From Flavobacteriales bacterium (lineage in GTDB: Bacteria > Bacteroidota > Bacteroidia > Flavobacteriales_F > PHOS-HE28): 64,000 bases of DNA. Position 1 is the stretch's first letter; each line of letters opens with the position of its first letter. The position numbers and the translations under genes were made by a program. The notes beneath the pieces are model-generated. The model was not told where the DNA came from. It did not search any database and saw only the letters and a program-made list of their open reading frames with translations. The DNA is taken from positions 124,001-188,000 of the forward strand of contig JACJZJ010000002.1 in NCBI GenBank assembly GCA_020635675.1. Direction: 5' to 3'. Positions 17,240 to 24,640 of this stretch are shown here, piece after piece.

Positions 17240-19444
17240 ATGCGGACCCTCTGCTGCGTATTGCTGTTCACGGTCACCTTGCACGTGGCCGCGACCACCC
17301 CGCCATCACTCGGCATGAGCCTGGTCGCCCAGTCGAACGACCACTGCTTCGAACACGACGGCCATCTTGAGGTGACCGGCACCGGCGGCGTACCGCCCTA
17401 CACCTATCTCTGGTCCACCTCGGCCACCACGCCCGCGATCCAGGGTCTGAGCGCGGGCACCTACAGTGTGACCGTGACCGACGCGCTGATGGACCAGGTG
17501 ACACAGGACTACACGATCTACGACATGCCGACGCTGGAGTTGTACGATTTCTGGTATCCGGCACAGGATGGCCATGCGAACTGCCCGGGTCATTGCTGGG
17601 GCGAATTCCGCATCATCGATACGGGTTTCCCGGGCACCCCGCCATACAGCTACAGCGAACCGGTGCTGGGGATCGACATGGCGGGCCACCCATACTTCCA
17701 GGTGCCCGGTGCCTGTGGCGGCACCACCCATCAGGTGACCGTGACCGATGCCCTGGGATGCCAGGACATGGTGGAGGTGTATATCGTCGAGCCGCAGATC
17801 GGATACCCGGCCTGGACGATCACCAATGTGACCGGGGCATGCAGCGGCACCTACACAGGTTCGGTCGTGATCCAGCACGTCTACGATAACGGGAGCTTCT
17901 TCAATGCACCCGATCTCCACGTTTACGACATGAACAATTTTGGCGTGGGGAGCTTTTCCAATGCGCAGGGAGCGGTGAGCGTGACCGGGCTTGCCCCCGG
18001 CGACTACTTCGCCTGGCGCGACTGGAACTATTGGCAGCAGACCACCGCCTATCCCTGTGATGATGACACCATCCATTTCACCATCCCGGACCTCGGGACA
18101 TCATGCGGCACGTTGAGCGGACAGGTCTATATCGACAACGACCAGGATTGTGTTCACGATGGCGGCGAGGTGGCCGTACCCTTCACGGTGCTCGAAGTGC
18201 TACCCGGGCCGCAGTATGCCATCACCGACAACACCGGTCACTACCTGATCGCATTGGCGAACGGGTCCTACGCGCTCGACCAAGTGGCCGCGTCCCTGGT
18301 GCCGATCTGTCCGCCGAGCCTTCCCACCCCCTTCACCATGAACACGCTGCCAGTGGAGATCGACCTGGCCGACAGCAGCACACAGGTGCTGGACCTCTTC
18401 ATCACCTCCGGTGCCACGACGGCGCATCCCGGTTTCTCCACGAGCCACCATTTCCAGGCGGGTAATGGTTCGCCGCAGATCAGCGGACCCGTCACCGTGC
18501 GCGAAGTGCTCGACCCCGCATTGGTGTTCACCTCCGCCAACCCCGCGCCCGATGTCAACAACGGCGATACGTTGACATGGTATCTCCCCGCCTTCACCGG
18601 CTACCAGACGGCCATGTTCCATGTGTTCTGCGATGTGCCGCCGGGCACACCGCTGGGTACCCTGCTGGAAAGCACTGTGTCCGTGAGCAACACCCTCGTC
18701 GAACCGCTCGGGAACAACAGCCAGCTCGTGCAACAGGTGGTCACCGGCTCCTTCGACCCGAACGACAAGCAGGCCTTCACCAGCACCCGCTTCAGCGCCG
18801 CCGATTATTTCATCGGCACGGATGAATGGATCGACTACGTGATCCGCTTCCAGAACACAGGCACGGACACAGCTTTCACCGTGGTGGTCGCCGATACGCT
18901 GGACACCGACCTGGACATCACCACGTTCGAACAGGGCGTGGCCTCGCATACGTTCGACGTACAGTTCCTCGAGGGGCGCGCGGTACAGTGGACCTTCACC
19001 AACATCCTGCTGCCCGACAGTGGCACCAACGAACCGGCCAGCCACGGCCTTGTGACCTTCCGCATCCGGCCGATGCCGCCTGTGCTGCCCGGCACGCAAT
19101 TCCAGAACGCGGCGGACATCTACTTCGACTTCAACACGCCGGTGCACACCAACGATGCCGTTCTCACCGCGACACAGAGCACGCACATCGCATCGCATAC
19201 GGGCATCGCACTGCAACTGGTGCCCAACCCGACGCACGATCGCGTGGAGGTCCGCATCGGCGATGGTCGATCGATCGCGGGAGTGACCGTGAACGACATC
19301 AGCGGACGAATCATGCAACAAGCGACCTTGGACCATGCGGCATCGGCATCGATCGACCTGAGTACGTTCCCGGCAGGTCTGTACGTGGTGCAGGCAACCT
19401 GTACCGATGAACAGGTGCTGCACGGAAGGGTGCTGAAGGAGTGA
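17240..19444 (+). CDS. Secreted T9SS type A protein with SprB-like repeat and DUF11-like domain
   Basis: 734 residues. A signal peptide (MRTLCCVLLFTVTLHVAA) is followed by an SprB-type repeat (~35-95; GVPPYTYLWSTSATTPAIQG, LSAGTYSVTVTDA), a second related segment, and an SdrD-B-like segment (~290-370; LSGQVYIDNDQDCVHDGGE). Next is a conserved domain containing FDPNDKQAFTS and WIDYVIRFQNTGTDTAF (~510-650), which resembles DUF11-type beta-sandwiches. It ends in a type A sorting domain (~660-734; LVPNPTHDRVEVRI, FPAGLYVVQ). T9SS exports such proteins and the tail is removed on anchoring to the surface. It has no enzyme motif, so a structural or adhesive role is likely but unproven. The start is set by the signal peptide. 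Confidence 0.85.
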   Translation: MRTLCCVLLFTVTLHVAATTPPSLGMSLVAQSNDHCFEHDGHLEVTGTGGVPPYTYLWSTSATTPAIQGLSAGTYSVTVTDALMDQVTQDYTIYDMPTLELYDFWYPAQDGHANCPGHCWGEFRIIDTGFPGTPPYSYSEPVLGIDMAGHPYFQVPGACGGTTHQVTVTDALGCQDMVEVYIVEPQIGYPAWTITNVTGACSGTYTGSVVIQHVYDNGSFFNAPDLHVYDMNNFGVGSFSNAQGAVSVTGLAPGDYFAWRDWNYWQQTTAYPCDDDTIHFTIPDLGTSCGTLSGQVYIDNDQDCVHDGGEVAVPFTVLEVLPGPQYAITDNTGHYLIALANGSYALDQVAASLVPICPPSLPTPFTMNTLPVEIDLADSSTQVLDLFITSGATTAHPGFSTSHHFQAGNGSPQISGPVTVREVLDPALVFTSANPAPDVNNGDTLTWYLPAFTGYQTAMFHVFCDVPPGTPLGTLLESTVSVSNTLVEPLGNNSQLVQQVVTGSFDPNDKQAFTSTRFSAADYFIGTDEWIDYVIRFQNTGTDTAFTVVVADTLDTDLDITTFEQGVASHTFDVQFLEGRAVQWTFTNILLPDSGTNEPASHGLVTFRIRPMPPVLPGTQFQNAADIYFDFNTPVHTNDAVLTATQSTHIASHTGIALQLVPNPTHDRVEVRIGDGRSIAGVTVNDISGRIMQQATLDHAASASIDLSTFPAGLYVVQATCTDEQVLHGRVLKE

Positions 19445-19546
19445 GGTCGCCCGACGGATCCCTTAGCATGTACCTGACTTTGGGGGCGTCCCGAACGACC
19501 ACGAAATGGTGACCCGCGGACCTTTCCCCGTATCCCCGCCCGGTGC

Positions 19547-19554
19547 TAGGTTTG
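19547..19554 (+). promoter_or_regulatory. -7 promoter element TAGGTTTG
   Basis: Exact TAnnTTTG match, 4 bases before the ATG at 19559, so the transcript is probably nearly leaderless. Confidence 0.6.
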
Positions 19555-19558
19555 CCTC

Positions 19559-20539
19559 ATGGCCCACAAGACCCTCACCATCGCCGCCCTGTGCGCCGCA
19601 TGGACCGCGCCGCTCCTGCTCGGCGCCCAGAGCATGTACGATGCCCGCATCCTCGCCTATCGTGGCCTGCGCTACGCCTGCGTGGATTCCGTGACCCCCG
19701 TGCTGCGCATCCAGAACGCGGGCTCAGCGTCCATGACCAGCTGCGTGGTGGAGACCTGGAAGAACGGGGTGGTGGACAACTCCTTCGATTGGCTGCTTGC
19801 CGTCGCGGCGATCACCAACGAGGTCCGGCAACCCGCCTTCCCCCCCGTGGCCGCCACGACCGGTGACGTGCTGGAGTTCCGCATCATCTCGGTGAACGGT
19901 TTCCCGGACGAGGACAGCACCGGCAACGTGCTGAGCCTCACCGTGGGCGGCGCAGTGCCCACCTGCGGCCAACAGCAGGTGGATGTGGAAGTGCTGACGG
20001 ATGCACAGCCCGGCGAAACGGAATGGGCGATCCGAGACGACCTGGGCCAGGTGGTGGCGCAGGGCGGTCCCTATGCCGATCCAGCCACGCTCGAGACGCA
20101 AACGGTGCCCCTGCCCGCGGAGGCCTGCCTGAGCCTCGAGCTGACCGATGCGGGGGGCGATGGCATGGCGGGTGGACACTTGTACGTGTATTGCGATGGC
20201 GTGGAACTGATCGCCATCGAGGGTACGGACTTCACCGACGCGGCCTACGAAGGCCTGCGTGCCAGCAGTGGGCTCGGCATCCGGACGGTGGATCCCGCAC
20301 CGGGCCTCGTGCTCTTTCCCGACCCGGCGCACGATCGGGTGACCGTGAACGTCACCGGCCTGCGCGCAACCGCCGCGTTGCGGATCGTGGATGCGGCCGG
20401 GCGAACGGTCCTGGAGCGGTCGCTCCGCGCCACCAACGGACCGGTCACGCTCGATCTGCACGGCCTGGCACCCGGTCCGTACACGGTGCTCGTGAGCGAC
20501 CAGGGAACCACGCTGCACCAACGCCTGGTCGTGGAGTAG
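19559..20539 (+). CDS. Secreted T9SS type A sorting-domain protein
   Basis: 326 residues. Signal peptide (MAHKTLTIAALCAAWTAPLLLGAQ), then a beta-rich region (~30-130) resembling CARDB-type sandwiches (VTPVLRIQNAGSASMTSCVV), a second domain (~140-235) with the acidic loop LELTDAGGDGMAGG that looks able to bind calcium, and a type A sorting domain (~250-326; LVLFPDPAHDRVTVNVTGL, APGPYTVLV). No catalytic motif was seen. It stands alone with its own promoter and is convergent with the cyclase gene 23 bases downstream. Its function is unknown beyond being exported and anchored by T9SS. Confidence 0.85.
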   Translation: MAHKTLTIAALCAAWTAPLLLGAQSMYDARILAYRGLRYACVDSVTPVLRIQNAGSASMTSCVVETWKNGVVDNSFDWLLAVAAITNEVRQPAFPPVAATTGDVLEFRIISVNGFPDEDSTGNVLSLTVGGAVPTCGQQQVDVEVLTDAQPGETEWAIRDDLGQVVAQGGPYADPATLETQTVPLPAEACLSLELTDAGGDGMAGGHLYVYCDGVELIAIEGTDFTDAAYEGLRASSGLGIRTVDPAPGLVLFPDPAHDRVTVNVTGLRATAALRIVDAAGRTVLERSLRATNGPVTLDLHGLAPGPYTVLVSDQGTTLHQRLVVE

Positions 20540-20562
20540 CGTCGCGTGCGGTCACCCGAACA

Positions 20563-22539
20563 CTAGGCTTCCGGCCCGGCGTCAGCATCGACGAAGAACA
20601 TCTCGATCGCGCCTTTCCCCTTCACCTCCACCCTGCCCCGTGGGGTGCAGCGCAGTCCGGGAACGTCCTTGATCAGCGCATGCGTGGCCGCGCTGATGTT
20701 CACGCGGCCCACCTCGCCGCCACTCTCCATCCGGCTGGCGGTGTTCACCGTGTCGCCCCAGATGTCGTACTGGAACTTGCGGCTGCCCACGATGCCGGCC
20801 ACCACCGCACCGGTGTGGCAACCCACGCGCATGCGGAAGGCGGGCAGCCCCTGCGCGCTGCGCGTGCGGAAGTGTTCCTCCATGAACGCCTGCATCGCCA
20901 GCGCGGCCCTTACCGTATCCACCACGGCGCCCTCACGCGGATCGGGCACACCACCCGCGGCCATGTAGGCATCGCCGATGGTCTTGATCTTCTCGATGCC
21001 GAACCGGTCCACGATCGCGTCGAAGGCCTTGAAGCAGGTGTCCAGTTCGGCCACGAGGTCCGCCGGCGAGAGCTGCTCGCTGAGCTGGGTGAAGCCCTTG
21101 AGGTCGGTGAAGAGCACCGTGACGCCGTCCAGATGCCGCGCCTCCGCGTATCCCTTCTCCTTCAGTTCGGCGGCCACCTCCTCGGGCAGGATGTTGTGCA
21201 GCAGGTCATCGCTGCGTTGCTTCTCCCGGGTGATCGCGGCGCGTGAACGGCGCACGAAGCGGAGCCGGTTCCACAGTCCGCCCGCCAGCAGCACCAGCAC
21301 GACCCCGCCGCCCAGCAGGAGGTTGCGGCGCTGCTGTTCGCGCCCCAGCTGCTCGCGGTAGGCCAGCTCCATGGCGAACCGCGCCCGCTCTGCCGCGAGG
21401 CTGTCCGCGATCTGCTGTTGCTGGAATTGCCGCAGCATCTCCAGGCGCAGCACCTCCTTCGCGTTGTTCCGCTGGTCCAGGGAATCGCTCACTTCCATGA
21501 ACTCCTTCTGCGCGCGGAACGCCTGGGCCAAGTCGCCGAGCCGCTCGTACGCGTCCATCAGGCATGCGCTGCATTCCTTGCGTTGCAGATCCAGGCCGAG
21601 GTCCCGCGCCGTGCGGAGACCCTCTTCGCAGGCCTTCCGTGCATCAGCGGCATGGCCCTCCTGCAGCAGCAATGTGCCCCGGTAGTAGAGGTTGCGCGCC
21701 AGTTGTTTGCCGCTCCTCACCGCGGTGAACAGCACTTTTGCCGAGTCCAGCGCGGCGAACGCCTCCGTGCTGCGGCCCAGTTCGCCATAGGTGCGACCCA
21801 GGTTGTTGAAGGCCATGCCCATCTCGAGCTTCCGGCCCATGGTGCGGTAGAGGGCGAGGCTGTGCAGGAACTCGTCCTGCGCCTGGGCCCGCGCGCCCAT
21901 GTCCAGGTGCGTGGCCCCCAGGTTCATCAGCGCCTGGGCGCGCCCCTTGATCAGGTCGAGCTTCTCGTACAGGGCCGCGCTCTTCTCGTAGTTCGCCAGC
22001 GCATTGGGCAGGTCGTGCAGCTCCGTATGCACATTGCCGATGTTGTTGTAGGTGCCCGCCAGGCCCTCCGCGTTGCCCAGCTCGGTGTCGATGCGGAGGC
22101 TCTTCTGCAACTGCTCCAGCGCGGTGGGCAGATCGCCCAGACTGCGGTACACGTTGCTGAGGTTGCTGTAGGTGTTCGCCTCGCGCTTGGCATCGTGCAT
22201 TTCGCGGGCGATGCCCAGGCAATGCTGCAGGTGCTCCAGCGCCGCCGCGTAGTCGCTCTTCATGCTGCTGCCCACCGCCAGGGTGGTGTGGGCCTCGTAG
22301 CGCGCCTGCGCATCGCCCACCTGCACGGCGAGGGCCAGCTGTTCCTCCGCGAGGGCCATGCCGCTGTCCGGCCGCTCGAACACCGCGCGCCAGGCCAGCG
22401 CCTGCATCGCCTTCAGCCGCGCACTGTCCGGCTGATGCGGATCCTTCCAGACCCGCCACAAGGAATCCGGCTGCGCATGCACCGGCATTGCCGCCAGGAC
22501 GGACCCCAGCAGCAGGACGAGGGCGACGACCCGGCGCAT
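20563..22539 (-). CDS. Class III adenylate cyclase with N-terminal TPR sensor
   Basis: 658 residues. Signal peptide (~1-23), about seven TPR-like helix pairs (~55-370; NLSNVYRSLGDLPTALEQLQ and similar), a coiled stretch, one membrane span (~408-428; NLLLGGGVVLVLLAGGLW) and a cytoplasmic class III cyclase domain (~465-650). Metal and catalytic positions are present: Asp in LFTDLKGFTQLS, Asp in GDAYMAAGG and NTASRME. The substrate-selecting positions are Lys in EKIKTIGD and Asp in QYDIWGD, which by family knowledge mean ATP rather than GTP. The product is therefore cAMP. The TPR part should sit in the periplasm and may sense a protein or envelope signal (inference). Its promoter lies 4 bases upstream. 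Confidence 0.9.
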   Translation of the reverse strand: MRRVVALVLLLGSVLAAMPVHAQPDSLWRVWKDPHQPDSARLKAMQALAWRAVFERPDSGMALAEEQLALAVQVGDAQARYEAHTTLAVGSSMKSDYAAALEHLQHCLGIAREMHDAKREANTYSNLSNVYRSLGDLPTALEQLQKSLRIDTELGNAEGLAGTYNNIGNVHTELHDLPNALANYEKSAALYEKLDLIKGRAQALMNLGATHLDMGARAQAQDEFLHSLALYRTMGRKLEMGMAFNNLGRTYGELGRSTEAFAALDSAKVLFTAVRSGKQLARNLYYRGTLLLQEGHAADARKACEEGLRTARDLGLDLQRKECSACLMDAYERLGDLAQAFRAQKEFMEVSDSLDQRNNAKEVLRLEMLRQFQQQQIADSLAAERARFAMELAYREQLGREQQRRNLLLGGGVVLVLLAGGLWNRLRFVRRSRAAITREKQRSDDLLHNILPEEVAAELKEKGYAEARHLDGVTVLFTDLKGFTQLSEQLSPADLVAELDTCFKAFDAIVDRFGIEKIKTIGDAYMAAGGVPDPREGAVVDTVRAALAMQAFMEEHFRTRSAQGLPAFRMRVGCHTGAVVAGIVGSRKFQYDIWGDTVNTASRMESGGEVGRVNISAATHALIKDVPGLRCTPRGRVEVKGKGAIEMFFVDADAGPEA

Positions 22540-22543
22540 GGCG

Positions 22544-22551
22544 GCAAGCTA
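22544..22551 (-). promoter_or_regulatory. -7-like element TAGCTTGC
   Basis: Variant of TAnnTTTG on the minus strand, 4 bases before the cyclase ATG at 22539. The identical octamer precedes the RAYT gene at 23175-23182. Confidence 0.4.
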
Positions 22552-22607
22552 GGGAGAGGAGGAGGATATGGTGGTAGGACAGACGTTTATGCGCGATCAT
22601 GAACGCT

Positions 22608-22632
22608 TGGCGCGAGCGTCCACGCTCGTGCC
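22608..22632 (-). repeat. REP-like palindrome, left copy of 25-bp inverted pair
   Basis: A 25-base imperfect palindrome (inner stem GAGCGT/ACGCTC, two-base loop) that is the exact reverse complement of 23198-23222. The pair brackets the RAYT transposase gene. Confidence 0.85.
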
Positions 22633-22639
22633 TACCCGA

Positions 22640-23170
22640 TCACACCTCATCCAATTCCATCCTCATCATCGGGTTCGCGCTGCTCCATTTGTAGGCGGTC
22701 ACGTCCGTGACTAGTCCTGAAACGACCGGGTTCTGGTGAACATCGTCCACACAGTCATCGAACCGCTTATTGGTATCGAGGAGGATCGGCTTGTTGCTCT
22801 GTTGCCAGAATTGATGATGCTTGTTCTGCGGGTTGGCCGCCCCGTGCTCCTTGAACACGGCCAGCATCCATTCCTTCCGGCTCTCCTGTGGGTTGGCCGC
22901 GATCCTCTTCACCAGTTCCTTGCTCGTGAAGGTCTTCAGGTCCCGTATGATCTCGCCCAGATCGCCCTTCTTCGCGCTCGCGACCAGATGCAGATGGCTC
23001 GGCATGATCACGAACGCGTGCAAACGCAGGCCCTTGTTCTTTCGGCAGTACATCAGGTTCGCGTGCATGAAATCCGCATACTCCCCACGCGTGAACACAT
23101 CGATCCATCCCACTACGGCGAAACTGATGAAATGCGCCTAGTCATCCACGAACTTCCGCCGCTCACTCAT
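22640..23170 (-). pseudogene. REP-associated tyrosine transposase (RAYT), in-frame TAG at codon 11
   Basis: The frame from ATG 23170 reads MSERRKFVDD, then TAG (23138-23140), then AHFISFAVVGWIDVFTRGEY onward to 22640, 177 codons in all. The product is a Y1-type (IS200-like) transposase: the metal-binding HxH is in MPSHLHLVAS, and RFDDCVDDVHQNPVVSGLV plus YKWSSA are typical of RAYTs. Family proteins nick single-stranded REP hairpins through a tyrosine. Homologous N-termini run straight through FxxxFxVVGWIDVFTR, so the stop interrupts conserved sequence. The -7-like element and start codon are intact, so the lesion looks recent. A GTG at 23113 could give a shortened protein, but it would lack the first strand. 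Confidence 0.8.
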
Positions 23171-23174
23171 GTGG

Positions 23175-23182
23175 GCAAGCTA
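23175..23182 (-). promoter_or_regulatory. -7-like element TAGCTTGC before RAYT
   Basis: The same octamer as before the cyclase gene, 4 bases upstream of the RAYT ATG at 23170. It supports 23170 as the ancestral start of the interrupted gene. Confidence 0.4.
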
Positions 23183-23197
23183 GCGAGAGGAAGGAAA

Positions 23198-23222
23198 GGC
23201 ACGAGCGTGGACGCTCGCGCCA
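23198..23222 (+). repeat. REP-like palindrome, right copy of 25-bp inverted pair
   Basis: Exact reverse complement of 22608-22632. It can fold into a hairpin with stem GAGCGT/ACGCTC. The two copies are 565 bases apart and face each other across the RAYT gene. Confidence 0.85.
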
Positions 23223-23229
23223 TATTGGG

Positions 23230-23257
23230 GGGTCTCGAGGCGGAAACCTTGCGGGGA
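23230..23257 (+). repeat. Degenerate REP-like hairpin (GGGTCTCGAGGCGGAAACC type)
   Basis: Aligns to the hairpin at 24056-24083 with about three differences over 28 bases. It lies 8 bases from the right-hand palindrome of the RAYT unit. The stem is weakened compared with the other copies. Confidence 0.55.
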
Positions 23258-23326
23258 ATCAGTCACATTGAACAATCAGCTGATGCGGGGGCTCGATGAT
23301 AGAGAAGAGAAGGAATACCTTACGGT

Positions 23327-23587
23327 ATGCTGTACAAGATCACCTTCTCGCTTGAAAGCGGCGGTAACTGCAACCAGACGATACAACGACGGATAACAAC
23401 ACACGCAGGAGGAAGATGGTTGGACTCACCAGAGAATGCAACCTTTCAAATAGAGGGTACCCTTACCCACGTTGAATTCGCCGAAAGAACAAACAAGGCT
23501 ATCAAGACCATTCTGGACGTTATCAATACGACCGGCCTCAGGCACGGAACCAAGCTATCCTCCTTGGAATTGAAGGTCACTCCCTGA
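23327..23587 (+). CDS. Small hypothetical protein
   Basis: 86 residues (starts MLYKITFSLESGGNCNQTIQ). It is soluble, with no signal peptide or membrane span. Predicted by eye as a strand-rich N-terminal half and a helical segment around HVEFAERTNKAIKTILDVIN. I do not recognise a family. Base composition is clearly poorer in G+C than the surrounding core genes, and it sits next to the RAYT island, so it may have been acquired. A TACCTTAC sequence ends 4 bases before the ATG and could be a weak -7 element. It converges on the next small gene, with a short overlap at the ends. Confidence 0.5.
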   Translation: MLYKITFSLESGGNCNQTIQRRITTHAGGRWLDSPENATFQIEGTLTHVEFAERTNKAIKTILDVINTTGLRHGTKLSSLELKVTP

Positions 23588-23765
23588 ACCATGGGAGCAA
23601 CCGGATCGCGGACATCAACAGTAGGAAAACCGGCCAAAGGGCAATGCCGATCACAAGGATGAGGGCAAGTCCTCGCCAAAAGGCTTCCCGTGGGGTATCC
23701 GGGTCCGTGAGGTAGGCGAACCAAGACCAGATGGTCGCTTTGGGGAGTTGCTTGGGCAGGCCCAT
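23577..23765 (-). CDS. Small membrane protein, hypothetical
   Basis: 62 residues from the ATG at 23765 (MGLPKQLPKATIWSWFAYLT), with one strong membrane span (ALILVIGIALWPVFLLLMSA) near the C-terminus. The frame extends upstream to an ATG at 23861, which would add 32 residues without clear protein-like character. No family was recognised. It lies in the lower-GC patch and its end overlaps the end of the plus-strand small gene. The call rests on the hydrophobic segment only. Confidence 0.35.
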   Translation of the reverse strand: MGLPKQLPKATIWSWFAYLTDPDTPREAFWRGLALILVIGIALWPVFLLLMSAIRLLPWFRE

Positions 23766-24000
23766 GGGATCTGGGTGTGATTGTATTATCGGTCCCCGTG
23801 TGGACCAAAGGAATGGCGCGGGCTTCGTTCCAAATACGAACGTTCTCCATGGCCGTTCCATGGCGGTCGGTTTGACATCGAGGCAAAGTTCCAGCGGTGT
23901 GTCGGTGAACGCATATCAATGTTTGATACGCCCTAAGGTCCGGAGGTGTTGATGGAGCATCTATCCCAAACATTGGGATGCGTAAATGTTCGTATCTCCT

Positions 24001-24026
24001 GCAGGGTCTCACGCAGTGGACCCTGC
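24001..24026 (+). repeat. Hairpin with GCAGGGTC/GACCCTGC stem
   Basis: An 8-bp perfect stem around a 10-base loop. The identical stem recurs at 24053-24078, giving two tandem hairpins 52 bases apart. Confidence 0.7.
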
Positions 24027-24052
24027 TGCTCAAGTAGCATTCATTGGATACC

Positions 24053-24078
24053 GCAGGGTCCCGAGGCGGAGACCCTGC
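24053..24078 (+). repeat. Second hairpin with GCAGGGTC/GACCCTGC stem
   Basis: Same 8-bp stem as 24001-24026 with a different 10-base loop (CCGAGGCGGA). This loop region matches the degenerate copy beside the RAYT unit at 23230-23257, which links the hairpins into one REP-like family. Confidence 0.7.
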
Positions 24079-24110
24079 GGGGGATGAAGCTGGCTCTCGC
24101 TCTCCAAGCG

Positions 24111-24347
24111 CTAGCGCGGGGGAGCTGCAATGGTCGATCGCATCAATGCGCGTAACCCGAAGAAGAGTGCCACGGCCACGCAGATGTCGAACCCGACGAT
24201 GAACTCGGATTCATAGCCGCTGCCTTGGAACAAGCCCTCGTGTATAGCATAGGGCAAGAAGTTGAAGAAGCTCGACGGGGTTATCACCCAAACGAAGAAC
24301 AACACCGCGAGCACAGCAGGTAAGAGCCATGACCACATCTTTCTCAT
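24111..24347 (-). CDS. Small two-span membrane protein, coupled to upstream gene
   Basis: 78 residues (starts MRKMWSWLLPAVLAVLFFVW) with a first membrane span at ~5-24 and a second around FIVGFDICVAVALFFGLRAL; the ~20-residue hydrophilic loop between holds AIHEGLFQGSGYESE. Its ATG overlaps the stop of the preceding gene as ATGA, a sign of translational coupling. No family was recognised. The start at 24347 is chosen for the overlap and for the signal-like N-terminus; an upstream in-frame ATG at 24428 gives an unlikely extension. The pair lies in the accessory patch. Confidence 0.5.
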   Translation of the reverse strand: MRKMWSWLLPAVLAVLFFVWVITPSSFFNFLPYAIHEGLFQGSGYESEFIVGFDICVAVALFFGLRALMRSTIAAPPR

Positions 24348-24568
24348 AGAGTCTTGCCTGGCAGTTTGCCTACAGCGCTTTCCTGGCCTTTGTAGTCGAA
24401 GATGGAATGGCCCTGGCCCGGACCGCATGAAGTATCCATCTGAACCGCGCCTTCGACGGGGTCATCCCCGGCCACCCTGTCTTTCGAGTGGCTGAACTCG
24501 TAGGTCAAACCCATGTTCGAGCTATCAACTGCAGCTTGCGAACCGGGTTGGTACGGTGAGAAGTCCAT
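24344..24568 (-). CDS. Small hypothetical protein, possibly 5'-truncated
   Basis: 74 residues from ATG 24568 (MDFSPYQPGSQAAVDSSNMG), soluble and acidic to neutral, ending in YKGQESAVGKLPGKTL. The frame stays open for 19 codons upstream (ADECCGANKIIGVVIEFE) until a stop inside the hairpin at 24618-24636, with no conventional start codon there. That is consistent with the 5' end of a longer gene having been lost at the hairpin. It is coupled by ATGA to a small membrane protein. No family was recognised; a soluble effector with a membrane-protein partner is one possibility, but nothing here proves it. Confidence 0.4.
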   Translation of the reverse strand: MDFSPYQPGSQAAVDSSNMGLTYEFSHSKDRVAGDDPVEGAVQMDTSCGPGQGHSIFDYKGQESAVGKLPGKTL

Positions 24569-24617
24569 TTCAAACTCAATTACAACACCGATAATCTTGT
24601 TGGCCCCGCAGCACTCG

Positions 24618-24636
24618 TCCGCGCCTCAAGCGCGGA
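24618..24636. repeat. Hairpin after odhB
   Basis: A 7-bp perfect stem TCCGCGC/GCGCGGA with a 5-base loop, 4 bases beyond the odhB stop. It has no T-tract, so it may be a REP-like element or a 3'-end stabilising hairpin rather than a classical terminator. Confidence 0.5.
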
Positions 24637-24640
24637 AGCC

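Larger units (their letters stand above)
23862..24110. other. Gene-free stretch with REP-like hairpins
   Basis: I see no supportable coding region here. It holds two hairpins with the same 8-bp stem (24001-24026 and 24053-24078), described separately, and otherwise AT-richer spacer. Confidence 0.5.

Noticed and set aside
22640..23113. Complete 157-residue transposase starting at GTG 23113
   Set aside because: The conserved N-terminal strand lies upstream in the same frame beyond a TAG, so this is the rest of an interrupted gene.
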